The notes: generated by a model not told the origin, from the sequence alone. A stretch of DNA of 64,000 bases from Rhodobiaceae bacterium (GCA_020637895.1 JACKJP010000002.1:682001-746000); one strand, 5' to 3'; numbered from the stretch's first letter, positions 42,221 to 50,460 are shown. Program-made: numbers and translations.

Positions 42221-43879
42221 ATGGCTCCTATCCCACGCCCGCGCACCGGCGGTCAAATCCTAGTTGATCAACTCATCGCCCAAGGCGTGACCCGCGCCGC
42301 CTGCGTTCCGGGCGAAAGCTACCTCGCGGTCCTCGATGCGCTTCACGATACGGCCATCGATCTCATCGTCTGCCGCCAGGAAGCCGGCGCAACCATCATG
42401 GCCGAAGCGGAAGGCAAGCTCACCGGGCGGCCGGGCATCGCGTTTGTAACGCGCGGCCCCGGCGCGACGAACGGGAGCCACGGTGTTCATATCGCCATGC
42501 AGGATTCCACGCCAATGATCATGTTCGTCGGCCAGGTAGAGCGCGCGGCGCGCGGGCGTGAGGCGTTTCAGGAAATCGATTACCGGGCCATGTTCGGTCC
42601 GATCGCCAAATGGGCCGTCGAGATCGACGATGCGGCGCGTATCCCGGAACTCGTCGCCAGGGCATTCCGCGTCGCCATGCAGGGGCGGCCGGGGCCGGTC
42701 GTCATCGCACTGCCCGAGGACATGCTCACTGAAAGCGCGGCCGTCGCCGACGCTCCGTATGTCGTCGCCGCCGAAAGCGCGCCCGTGAAACAGGATATGG
42801 ACAGGCTCGCCGGCCTCCTTGCGGAAGCGGTATCGCCGATCGCAATTCTCGGCGGTTCGCGCTGGTCCGCCGAAGGCGCTGCCGACATGGCGGCGGCCGC
42901 TGCCCGGCACGGGCTGCCGGTCGCGACATCGTTCCGCCGCACGCATCTTTTTCCAGCCAGCAATCCGAACTATGCCGGTGACCTCGGTATCGGCCCCAAT
43001 CCGAAGCTTGCCGAGCGGGTACGGAATGCCGATCTTGTCCTGCTCGTCGGCGGGCGTTTGTCCGAAATGCCATCGTCCTCCTATTCGCTGCTCGCCATTC
43101 CCTCGCCGAACCAGACACTCGTCCACGTCCACCCTTCCGCGGAAGAACTGGGACGGGTCTATCAGCCGGCACTGGCCATCAATTGCCCGCCCGGCCCCTT
43201 CGCTGCGGCCCTCGCGGCAATGGAAGGCGGCGGCAACGGCGAAGCCGCGGCGCAGGCGCATGCGGACTATCTCGACTGGTCGGAAACGCCGCTGAAAGTG
43301 CCCGGCGCATTCCAATACGGGGACGTGATGGTCTGGCTGCGCGATCGCCTGAAGGTCGACGCGATCATTACCAATGGCGCGGGAAATTATGCCGCCTGGA
43401 TTCATCGCTACTACCGGTTTCACCAGTTCGGCACCCAGCTTGCGCCCACATCGGGATCGATGGGATATGGCGTGCCCGCCGCCATCATGGCCAAGCGCGT
43501 CCACCCGCAAAGGGAAGTCGTCTGCTTTGCAGGCGACGGGTGTTTCATGATGAATGGACAGGAATTCGCAACCGCAGTCCAATACGCCATCCCCGTTATC
43601 TTCATCGTCGTCGACAACGGGATGTACGGGACGATCCGCATGCACCAGGAACGCGAATATCCCGGCCGTGTCAGCGGAACGGCGCTCCGCAACCCCGATT
43701 TTGCAGCCTATGCCAGAGCGTTCGGCGGATATGGGGAAAAGGTTGAGAGGACGGAAGACTTTGCCGCCGCCTTTGAACGCGCGGTGGCGTCCGGTCAGCC
43801 CTCGATCCTGCACTGCATTCTCGACCCGGAAGCCATTACACCGGCAAAGACGCTGACCGGCATCAGAACGAACGGCTAG
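42221..43879 (+). CDS. Thiamine-diphosphate-dependent enzyme, acetolactate synthase-like
   Basis: A 552-residue three-domain ThDP enzyme. The catalytic Glu is E54 (in CRQEAGA), the central domain follows, and the ThDP/Mg motif begins AGDGCFMMNGQEF and ends VDNGMYGTIR. It resembles acetolactate synthase large subunits and decarboxylases, but no small regulatory subunit is present. It is probably not the ilvB of branched-chain synthesis. Its TAG stop shares the palindrome CTAG with the stop of convergent pcaB. Confidence 0.9.
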   Translation: MAPIPRPRTGGQILVDQLIAQGVTRAACVPGESYLAVLDALHDTAIDLIVCRQEAGATIMAEAEGKLTGRPGIAFVTRGPGATNGSHGVHIAMQDSTPMIMFVGQVERAARGREAFQEIDYRAMFGPIAKWAVEIDDAARIPELVARAFRVAMQGRPGPVVIALPEDMLTESAAVADAPYVVAAESAPVKQDMDRLAGLLAEAVSPIAILGGSRWSAEGAADMAAAAARHGLPVATSFRRTHLFPASNPNYAGDLGIGPNPKLAERVRNADLVLLVGGRLSEMPSSSYSLLAIPSPNQTLVHVHPSAEELGRVYQPALAINCPPGPFAAALAAMEGGGNGEAAAQAHADYLDWSETPLKVPGAFQYGDVMVWLRDRLKVDAIITNGAGNYAAWIHRYYRFHQFGTQLAPTSGSMGYGVPAAIMAKRVHPQREVVCFAGDGCFMMNGQEFATAVQYAIPVIFIVVDNGMYGTIRMHQEREYPGRVSGTALRNPDFAAYARAFGGYGEKVERTEDFAAAFERAVASGQPSILHCILDPEAITPAKTLTGIRTNG

Positions 43880-44931
43880 GCGCCGAAGTCCGTCGTTTCG
43901 AGGATGCGCTTCGACAGCAGCAGGGCCGCGCCGCTGGCGGCTGCCATCTGCGGCAGGATCATCCACTCCAGCGCCCATGCCGCGCCAGATCGTTCCATTT
44001 CGTGGATCATGGCCTGATGCAGGCCGGCGATCTGCGTGGCGTTGAACCTTGCAAGGGCAATCACCACCTCGGCGGCGACCGGATTGACCTTGTGCGCCAT
44101 CGCGGACGATCCGCCTCCTTCGGTCAGCCGAACCTGCCCCACGCCATCCTGGGCCATCAGCACGATATCCTGCGCCATCTTTCCCAGCGAGCCGGAAACC
44201 AGAGCAAACCAGTGGCCGGTATCGGCAACCCAGCCGCGCGAAGACTGACGGCGCGTGCTATCGAAGCCAAGATCGAGCGCAGCAGCCATGTGATTGGCTA
44301 TGTCCAGCTTTTCCTTGCCGATATCGCGCCGGTCGCCGACGGCGCCACCAAGGTGCAGGACGCAGACAAGCTTGCGCACACCGCCAGCACGGATCCGGCA
44401 TTCGGCGAGCGGGCGCCGCCATTCCGAAAGGCGGTGCGACAGCTGGATCGGGATTGCCGCGCGCATCCGGGTCACGCCCATGATTTCACGCTCGCCCGAA
44501 TTTTCCGCGATGACCGACAGCGCGTCCTCGATCTCGGCCAGACGCTGTTCGAAAAGGGTGAAGACGTGCCCGAGGCGGACCGCAAGGCTCGTGTCGATCA
44601 GGTCCTGACTGGTTGCCCCCTTGTGGAGCGACGCACGCTGCGGCTCATCAAGCTTCTCGCGCAAGGCCTTGACCAGCGCGGGCACGATCATGCCGTCCCT
44701 GGCCGCGCCCGCGGCAAGCGCGGCGATGTCAGGTTTAAACGCTTCGGCAACCTCGACAATGGCCCTGGCGTCGCTCTCGTCGATTTCCCGATATGCGGCC
44801 TGCGCATTGGCAAGCGCGGCCTCGAAATCCAGCATGGCCGCGATATCGGCCTCGGGGGAAAAGAGCTGCTGGACCTCCCTGTCACCCACAAGCTCGGAAA
44901 AGAGCGGGTTGTCGAACAGGGATGCGCTCAT
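43876..44931 (-). CDS. pcaB: 3-carboxy-cis,cis-muconate cycloisomerase
   Basis: Second step of the protocatechuate branch of the beta-ketoadipate pathway. A 351-residue fumarase/aspartase-superfamily protein with HKGATSQDLIDTSL, MGVTRMRAAIPIQ and the signature GGGSSAMAHKVNPVAAEV. The stretch between about residues 215 and 240, which normally includes a conserved WHxxR-like motif, is diverged (STRRQSSRGWVADTG), so activity is less certain than family. pcaC lies 3 bp upstream, where pcaHG would be expected. Confidence 0.88.
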   Translation of the reverse strand: MSASLFDNPLFSELVGDREVQQLFSPEADIAAMLDFEAALANAQAAYREIDESDARAIVEVAEAFKPDIAALAAGAARDGMIVPALVKALREKLDEPQRASLHKGATSQDLIDTSLAVRLGHVFTLFEQRLAEIEDALSVIAENSGEREIMGVTRMRAAIPIQLSHRLSEWRRPLAECRIRAGGVRKLVCVLHLGGAVGDRRDIGKEKLDIANHMAAALDLGFDSTRRQSSRGWVADTGHWFALVSGSLGKMAQDIVLMAQDGVGQVRLTEGGGSSAMAHKVNPVAAEVVIALARFNATQIAGLHQAMIHEMERSGAAWALEWMILPQMAAASGAALLLSKRILETTDFGA

Positions 44932-44934
44932 GTC

Positions 44935-45318
44935 TCAAGCCTTGTTTTCTTCGGCATATACCTGTTTGGCGATGCGGAAGGCGGAATTGGCGGCGGGCAC
45001 GCCGGCATAGACGGCAACATGCATGAAAACCTCGCGCATGTCTTCTGCAGTCGCACCGGTGTTGCGCGTCGCACGCAGGTGCATCGCCAGCTCTTCCTCA
45101 TGGCCGAGCGCGGCAAGCAGCGCGATGGTGACGATCGAGCGCTCGCGCAGCGAAAAATGCTTGCCCGACCAGACAGAGCCCCACGCGCCCTCCGTGATGA
45201 AACGCTGGAAATCCCTGTCGAAATCGGTTTTGCCCGCCTCCGCACGGTCGACATGGGCATTGCCCAGAACCTTGCGGCGAACCTTCATGCCCCGCTGATG
45301 TGCTGTTTCGTCAGACAA
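44935..45318 (-). CDS. pcaC: 4-carboxymuconolactone decarboxylase
   Basis: A 127-residue carboxymuconolactone decarboxylase-fold enzyme, third step of the protocatechuate branch. The motifs SGKHFSLRERSIVTIALLAA and HLRATRNTGATAEDMREV are typical of PcaC. It overlaps the end of pcaD by 8 bp. Intact, unlike its upstream neighbour. Confidence 0.93.
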   Translation of the reverse strand: MSDETAHQRGMKVRRKVLGNAHVDRAEAGKTDFDRDFQRFITEGAWGSVWSGKHFSLRERSIVTIALLAALGHEEELAMHLRATRNTGATAEDMREVFMHVAVYAGVPAANSAFRIAKQVYAEENKA

Positions 45319-46106
45319 TGCCGCTTTCCTTCATGAATGTCGCAATCAGATCGGCCACCGTCGCCGGCGTTTCCACGCAGGGCAGGTGACCGGCACCCTC
45401 GATCAGTTCAAATCTCGCGCCGTCGATCAGCGCATGGAGTTCGCGCATGAGCGCCGGCGGCGTCGAACCGTCCTCGGTGCCGGCAATGCAAAGTGCCGGC
45501 TTGCGGATACGCCTTGTCGGTTCGGTCAAATCCTCCGCGGCGATCGCGGCGCCGGTGCCGACATATCCCTCCACCGGGGTTCGCACGAGCATATTGCGCC
45601 AGCCTCGCAATTCGGTCGGGAAATCTCTCCTGTATCCGGGCGAAAACCAGCGTTGCATGACAGCGTCGGCCAGCGATTCAATGCCGTTGGCGCGGACAGC
45701 GGCAATACGCTCATGCCACATTTGCGGCGGCCCGATGATGTGCGCGGTGTTGGACAGGATGAGCGCGCGAACCCGATCCGGGTTTTGTGCGGTAAACAGC
45801 TGAGCAATCATCCCACCGACCGACAAGCCGCAAAGAACCGGCGCCTTGAGGCCGAAATGGTCGAGAACGACGCCAAGGTCGGAACATGCTCCAGGCTGTA
45901 AGGCGCTGGCGGTGCATCGAGAAGGCCGTGGCCGCGCTTGTCATAGGTATAGCACGCGAAATCGGGGCGAGCCGTTCAGTCACCTCGTTCCAGATGCGCC
46001 CGTCAGTGCCAAGGGAATTGATGAAGACGATTGGCTGGCCCCTGCTCTGCGGCGCCTTGCCGACATGCAGGACAACATCCTTGTTGCGGATGAAATTCAA
46101 CGCCAT
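45311..46106 (-). pseudogene. pcaD: 3-oxoadipate enol-lactonase, broken by two frameshifts
   Basis: An alpha/beta-hydrolase (PcaD) that would give beta-ketoadipate. Three frames are needed to read it. The N-terminus (VVLHVGKAP, FINSLGTDGRIWNEV) starts at the ATG of 46106, then one base is missing near 45961-45965. The next piece is FACYTYDKRGHGLLDAPPAP, then another base is missing near 45880-45882. The last frame carries GVVLDHFGLKAPVL, CGLSVGGMIAQLF and on to the natural C-terminus. Between the breaks the codons stay clean, so either the damage is very recent or the sequence has errors here. It is the first gene of pcaDCB and is divergent from pobA. Confidence 0.85.
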
Positions 46107-46178
46107 CGTTTCCCCGGATTTTTATTCTGACGCGCGCATGATGCGCTTTTTGCTGGTCTTGCAACGGTGCGCGCCTAT

Positions 46179-46194
46179 AGTTGACAAAACAACT
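46179..46194. promoter_or_regulatory. Inverted repeat AGTTG-N6-CAACT before pobA
   Basis: Five-base arms flank ACAAAA, 18 bases before the pobA ATG in the pobA-pcaD divergent region. It could bind a PobR- or PcaQ-like activator, but no such gene is adjacent and the arms are short. Confidence 0.3.
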
Positions 46195-46211
46195 TAGTGG
46201 GGAGGGCAGGA

Positions 46212-47376
46212 ATGCACACAGGTCGCCATCATCAGTGCAGGGCCGGCGGGCTTCTGCTCGGACAGATCCTGCACAATGCAGGCATCGACAACGTGATCCT
46301 CGAGCGACAGAGCGCAGAGTATGTCCTCGGCCGCGTGCGGGCCGGGGTCATCGAGGAGGTGCGGCGGATATCCTGCGTGAAGCCGGCGTCGGCGCCAGAC
46401 TCGATCGCGAAGGCCTTGTCCATGACGGGTTCGATATTCATGCGCCGCATCGAGACATCCATATCAACCTGAAAAGGCTGAGCGGGGCGCGCCGTCATCA
46501 TCTACGGACAGACCGAAGCCACGCGACCTCATGGAAGCAAGGCGAGCTTCCGGACGGCCGACGATATACGAGGCAAAGGACGTCGCCCTACACGATTTCG
46601 ATTCGGACTCGCCGAAGGTCAGCTATGTGAAAGATGGCCAGAAACACGAAATCAGCTGCGACTACATTGCCGGCTGCGACGGCTACCACGGCATCAGCCG
46701 TGCATCGGTGCCCGAGGCCTCGATCAAGACCTATGAGCGCGTCTATCCGTTTGCGTGGTTCGGGCTGCTTGCGGATGTGCCCCCCGTCTCACCGGAACTG
46801 ATCTATGTGCAGAACCCGGAAGGCTTCGCGCTCTGCTCCATGCGCTCCATGACGCGCAGTCGCTATTACGTTCAGTGCGGTCTGGACGAAACAGCCGAAG
46901 GCATGTCCGACGAGGCATTCTGGAAGATTCTCAAGTCGCGCCTTCCCGCGGAGGCGGCTGAAACGCTGGTTACCGGCCCGTCGATCGAAAAACTCGTCGC
47001 GCCGCTTCGCAGTTTCGTTGCAGAGCCGATGCGCTTCGGCAGGCTGTTCCTTGCCGGAGATGCCGCCCACATCGTTCCGCCGACCGGCGCGAAGGGGCTC
47101 AACCTCGCGATCAGCGACGTTCATTATCTTTCGCAGGCAATCATCGAACACGTGCAGGAGAAGACGGCAGCCGGCATAGATGCGTACTCCCAGAAGGCCC
47201 TCGCGCGGATCTGGAAGGCCGAGCGCTTTTCGGCATGGATGACACAATTGCTGCATCGTTTCCCCGACACCGACAGCTTCGCGGCGCCGTTGCAGCGCGC
47301 CGAGGTTACCTATCTTGCCGATTCGGAAGCGGCCCAGACGGCGCTTGCGGAAAACTATGCCGGCCTGCCCTACTGA
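46212..47376 (+). pseudogene. pobA: 4-hydroxybenzoate 3-monooxygenase, N-terminal third broken by about five indels
   Basis: A flavoprotein that makes protocatechuate from 4-hydroxybenzoate. The last 281 residues (from 46531) are intact and include FLAGDAAHIVPPTGAKGLNL, the FAD/ribityl motif. The N-terminal third is spread over three frames: QVAIISAGPAG; GLLLGQILHNAGIDNVILER and GRVRAGVIEEV; ADILREAGVGARLDREGLVH; AVIIYGQTEATR. The breaks fall near 46215-46224, 46252, 46363, 46485 and 46525. A strong GGGGAGGGCAGGA site precedes the ATG. Codons between breaks remain conserved, so this is either fresh decay or local sequence error. Confidence 0.85.
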
Positions 47377-47400
47377 AAAGGCCGGATGCCGGCAAAGTTT

Positions 47401-47427
47401 GGAACCAAAGTGATCCGCCGTGGCGTT
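47401..47427 (+). promoter_or_regulatory. ECF-type promoter, GGAACC-N17-CGTT, before the sigma gene
   Basis: GGAACC at 47401-47406 and CGTT at 47424-47427 lie 47 bp before the chosen sigma start. A similar element (GAAACC-N16-CGTA) precedes the fasciclin gene, so both may be read by the sigma factor encoded here. A TGATCC sequence at 47411, typical of another ECF class, is an alternative -35. Confidence 0.45.
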
Positions 47428-47473
47428 TCCGGCCTATTCATGGCATTGGAAACGCCGGAAGGCAGAAACACTG

Positions 47474-48028
47474 TTGGCCATTTCGCTGGTAACGCCACCC
47501 CTGGAAGACCTGCTCGCGCGCATCGCGGCCGGCGACCGGAAATGTTGCGCCGATCTCTATGATCGCGCTTCGGCGAAACTCTTTGGCGTCATTCTACGTA
47601 TCCTGCAAGACAGGGCTTTGGCCGAAGACGTATTGCAGGAGTGTTTCGTGACGATCTGGCAGAAAGCGGAAAGCTTCGACACCACGCGCGGCTCTGCGGT
47701 GGCGTGGATGTCGACGATCGCGCGCAATCGCGCAATCGACGTGAAGCGCGCTGCAAAACCCGCCTCCCGAAGCGTTGAAATCGGCGAAGTCGTCGAAGAC
47801 GATGCTGCGCTTATCGAACGCATGCCGGATATTGCCGAAGCGCAGGCGTTGCGACACTGCCTGAAGGGCCTCGACGAAGAAGATCGCCAGATGGTTGTCA
47901 TGGCCTATGTCGCGGGCTATTCGCGAGAGGAACTGGCCAGCCGTCACGGCAGGCCTGTCGGGACGATCAAGGTGCGGCTGCACAGGGCGCTTGCGGGCCT
48001 GAGGAGCTGCCTCGGGGACAGGCGATGA
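47474..48028 (+). CDS. ECF RNA polymerase sigma factor (SigK-like)
   Basis: A sigma-70 family factor of the extracytoplasmic-function type, 184 residues. Region 2 includes LFGVILRILQDRALAEDVLQ and VAWMSTIARNRAID; region 4 ends with YSREELASRHGRPVGTIKVR. It overlaps the anti-sigma gene by 4 bp. I chose a TTG start at 47474 with GGAAGG upstream because a GTG at 47420 lies inside the predicted promoter. Pairing with a RskA-like membrane anti-sigma and a nearby fasciclin gene points to the SigK group. Confidence 0.88.
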   Translation: MAISLVTPPLEDLLARIAAGDRKCCADLYDRASAKLFGVILRILQDRALAEDVLQECFVTIWQKAESFDTTRGSAVAWMSTIARNRAIDVKRAAKPASRSVEIGEVVEDDAALIERMPDIAEAQALRHCLKGLDEEDRQMVVMAYVAGYSREELASRHGRPVGTIKVRLHRALAGLRSCLGDRR

Positions 48029-48717
48029 GCGATAGAGACCAACGCGCCGCCGAATATGTGCTCGGCACGCTGCCCCCGGAAGAAAGGGCCGCAGTGGCGC
48101 TGGAGGCCCGCACCAATGCCGGTCTCGCTGCCGAAATAGCCTGGTGGCAGGCACGGCTTTCCCCGCTTGCAGACATGATCGAGCCGGTCGCCCCGCCGCC
48201 GCATCTGCGCGACAGGATACTTGCCCGGGCAAATATGCCGTCTGCGGCCAACGACAAGGTCGTGGCCGGGCTGCGGCGCCGTCTTCGCTATTGGCAGGCC
48301 GGTGCGGCTGCTGCCGGGATCGCCGCCGTCATCCTCGCCGGCACGATGCTGACCGGCCCGCTCGCCAGCTTCGGCAAGCGCGGCGATACCTATGTCGCCA
48401 TGGTGACCCAGGACGGACAGACACCGGCGATGCTGGTAAGTGTCGATACGAAATCCGGGCAGGTTCAGGTACTCCCCCTGCGTGTCGAAAGACCCGCCGG
48501 ACACAGCCTGGAGATCTGGTATATCGCCGGAGAGAACGCGCCGAGGTCGGTAGGCCTTCTGGGAGACGGCGATACGCTGACGTCTCTCAGGGTTTCCGGC
48601 ATCCCGCTGGCCGAAAGCGGCGTCTTCGCCCTCACCGTCGAGCCGCCCGGCGGCTCGCCGAGCGGCAAGCCAACTGGCCCTGTTGTCTATTCCGGTACGC
48701 TGATCCGCCAGCCCTGA
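48025..48717 (+). CDS. Membrane anti-sigma factor (RskA-like)
   Basis: A 230-residue protein with a cytoplasmic N-terminal anti-sigma helix bundle (AAEYVLGTLPPEERAAVALE, AEIAWWQARLSPLA), one transmembrane helix at about residues 91-110, and a periplasmic RskA-type domain (GHSLEIWYIAGENAP, then SGVFALTVEPPGGSP). It should hold the sigma factor inactive until an outside signal triggers cleavage. The ATGA overlap with the sigma gene supports coupled translation at matched amounts. Confidence 0.9.
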   Translation: MSDRDQRAAEYVLGTLPPEERAAVALEARTNAGLAAEIAWWQARLSPLADMIEPVAPPPHLRDRILARANMPSAANDKVVAGLRRRLRYWQAGAAAAGIAAVILAGTMLTGPLASFGKRGDTYVAMVTQDGQTPAMLVSVDTKSGQVQVLPLRVERPAGHSLEIWYIAGENAPRSVGLLGDGDTLTSLRVSGIPLAESGVFALTVEPPGGSPSGKPTGPVVYSGTLIRQP

Positions 48718-49040
48718 CATCGCGAACCTGTCGGCAAGGGGGGACAAGTCCCCATAATACGTGTCCACATATCTGCCTGAACCAAGGCGGGATGGATTGC
48801 CCGGTCGAGCCGGGCAATGACAGAGGATGGGTGTGCTGCCGTGCGCGCCCAGCGCTCACCCGATCGCTCGGGCGGAGAGTTGGAGCAACGCCGTCCTCCA
48901 ACCCGAAGCCGGTCATCGTCGGACCCCATTCCTCTGTCGTTTCGATGCTGCTGGGCGATGCCGAAGGTCTTCTCTCGCGACCACCCGTCGCACTGACGGC
49001 AAGGCAAATGCGGGCATTCCGCTCCATGTTCCGACCGCCG
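48718..49040. repeat. Gene-free stretch with palindromic, probably dispersed repeat
   Basis: No convincing gene lies between the anti-sigma stop and the fasciclin terminator. At 48796-48818 a 9-bp palindrome (ATTGCCCGG, loop TCGAG, CCGGGCAAT) resembles the dispersed GGATTGCCCGGTC-type palindromes I recall from Hyphomicrobiales genomes. GACAGAGGA at 48819 pairs with TCCTCTGTC at 48930-48938, enclosing an inner hairpin with GTTGGAG and CTCCAAC arms (48879-48902). The whole resembles a MITE- or REP-like element of about 140 bp with no coding capacity. Confidence 0.5.
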
Positions 49041-49080
49041 CAAAAAGAAGCGGCCCGGATCCTTGCAGGATCCGGACCGC
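49041..49080 (-). terminator. Rho-independent terminator of the fasciclin gene
   Basis: A 13-base stem (GCGGCCCGGATCC with GGATCCGGACCGC, one mismatch) around loop TTGCA lies 38-68 bases after the fasciclin stop on the minus strand. On that strand it is followed by TTCTTTTTG, a U-run. Confidence 0.85.
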
Positions 49081-49117
49081 AGGGGCCTCGGAAGGGAGGC
49101 TTTGTTCAGTCAGCCCG

Positions 49118-49687
49118 TTACGACTTCGGCAGAAGCACGTGGTCGATGACGTGGATCACGCCGTTCGACTGGTCGACGTCGGCGATCGTGACGTGAGCAA
49201 CGTTGCCCTGTTCGTCGGTGATCGTGATCTTGCCGCCTTCAGTCTTGGCCGTGAATACGCAGCCGCCGACCGTCTTGACCGGGTGGGCGCCGCCATCATC
49301 GGCAACCATCTTCTTGATCGCGTCGGACATCGCATCAGCCGCGACGACATGGCAGGTCAGAATCTTGGTCAGCTGATCCTTGTTCTCCGGCTTCAGCAGC
49401 GTTTCGACGGTACCCTTCGGCAGCGCGTCGAAGGCTTCATTGGTCGGCGCGAAAACGGTGAACGGGCCCTTGCCCTGAAGTGTATCGACAAGACCGGCTG
49501 CCTTGACCGCGGCGACAAGCGTCGTGTGGTCCTTGGAGTTCACGGCATTCTCGATGATGTTCTTGGATGGGTACATCGGCGCGCCGCCGACTTCCTTCGT
49601 CATTTCGGCATATGCGCCGCCCATGGCGATGCCGCCGGCGACGGCAACAGCTGCGGTGGAAAGCATAATCTTGCGAATATTCTTCAT
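49118..49687 (-). CDS. Secreted fasciclin (FAS1) domain protein
   Basis: A 189-residue exported protein with signal peptide (STAAVAVAGGIAMGGAYA) and one FAS1 domain: TTLVAAVKAAGLVDTL, GKGPFTVFAPTNEAFDALP, ILTCHVV and GVIHVIDHVLLP. FAS1 domains mediate adhesion and protein contacts outside the cell. Two cysteines (in LTCHV and GGCVF) could form a disulfide. It faces the sigma/anti-sigma pair and carries its own ECF-like promoter. The mycobacterial SigK targets MPT70 and MPT83 are also FAS1 proteins, which supports a regulatory link. Confidence 0.94.
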   Translation of the reverse strand: MKNIRKIMLSTAAVAVAGGIAMGGAYAEMTKEVGGAPMYPSKNIIENAVNSKDHTTLVAAVKAAGLVDTLQGKGPFTVFAPTNEAFDALPKGTVETLLKPENKDQLTKILTCHVVAADAMSDAIKKMVADDGGAHPVKTVGGCVFTAKTEGGKITITDEQGNVAHVTIADVDQSNGVIHVIDHVLLPKS

Positions 49688-49767
49688 TGTTCGGACTCCT
49701 CCGGTTCATACGTTGGGACATGCGGCGGTGTGAAAAGGTCAGGGGGAAGGCCGCTGTCGCCCGCAGT

Positions 49768-49793
49768 TACGGAGCACCGGGGAAAAGGGTTTC
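49768..49793 (-). promoter_or_regulatory. ECF-type promoter, GAAACC-N16-CGTA, before the fasciclin gene
   Basis: On the minus strand GAAACC (49793-49788) and CGTA (49771-49768) are 16 bases apart, about 80 bp before the fasciclin ATG. It resembles the element upstream of the sigma gene. The leader carries a GGAGGAG ribosome-binding site. Confidence 0.4.
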
Positions 49794-49805
49794 AAAAAAA
49801 TTCGA

Positions 49806-49843
49806 TTGGCCAAAAACAAAAGGGCCGCCCTCGGGCGGCCCTT
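49806..49843 (-). terminator. Rho-independent terminator of the L,D-transpeptidase gene
   Basis: An 11-bp perfect stem (49820-49830 with 49833-49843) and a 2-base loop lie 24 bases after the stop. On the minus strand it is followed by TTTGTTTTTGG. It also ends just before the fasciclin promoter and insulates the two genes. Confidence 0.88.
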
Positions 49844-49866
49844 CGAAATCTTCCGAGTATTTCCGG

Positions 49867-50460
49867 TCAGAGCACGATCACGCGGGTTCCGACCTTGGCG
49901 CGTTCGTAGAGATCGGCCACATCCTCGTTGAGCATGCGGATACAGCCCGACGACATGGCCTTGCCGATGCTGCGCGGCTCGTTGGTGCCGTGCAGGCGAT
50001 ACATCGTATCGCGGCCACCGTCATAGAGATACATCGCCCGTGCGCCGAGCGGATTGCTCGGACCGCCGGGCATGCCGCCGGCATATTTCTTCAGGTAGGG
50101 CTCACGCGCAATCATCGAAGAAGGCGGTGTCCAGGTCGGCCATTTCTGCTTAGCGCCGATACGGGCCTGACCGCTCCAGCGGAAGCCGTCGCGCCCGACC
50201 CCGATGCCATAGCGGATCGCAGTGCCGTTCTCTTCCACGAAATAAAGGTGCCGCTCCTTCGTGTTGACGATGATCGTGCCCGGCTTTTCCTTGCCCGAAT
50301 AGGTCACGCGCTGGCGCTTCCATTCCGGGTCCATCATTCCGCTGTAGCTGGGAATGCTGAAGCGCTCGCCGTGCACGGGTGCCAGCGATGCCACGTGAGA
50401 GCCCGACGAAACGCATGCCGAAACCAAACCAAGGGCCAGGAACAGCCCCAAAATCCTCAT
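49867..50460 (-). CDS. L,D-transpeptidase (YkuD family) lipoprotein
   Basis: A cell-wall cross-linking enzyme (3-3 links, or attaching proteins to peptidoglycan). A lipoprotein signal ends in LVSAC (C16). The catalytic motif is HGTNEPRSIGKAMSSGCIRM, with the active cysteine near its end. At 197 residues from the ATG at 50460 it is the usual short alphaproteobacterial form; a TTG at 50475 adds five residues. Its own terminator lies downstream. Confidence 0.94.
   Translation of the reverse strand: MRILGLFLALGLVSACVSSGSHVASLAPVHGERFSIPSYSGMMDPEWKRQRVTYSGKEKPGTIIVNTKERHLYFVEENGTAIRYGIGVGRDGFRWSGQARIGAKQKWPTWTPPSSMIAREPYLKKYAGGMPGGPSNPLGARAMYLYDGGRDTMYRLHGTNEPRSIGKAMSSGCIRMLNEDVADLYERAKVGTRVIVL

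Noticed and set aside
42260..43978. A 572-codon open frame antisense to the ThDP enzyme gene
   Set aside because: Composition is that of an antisense shadow and it crosses into pcaB; the plus-strand gene has all ThDP motifs.
47420..47473. GTG start at 47420 for the sigma factor
   Set aside because: It falls within the candidate ECF promoter, upstream of the expected transcript start, and the added residues do not resemble sigma region 1/2 sequence.
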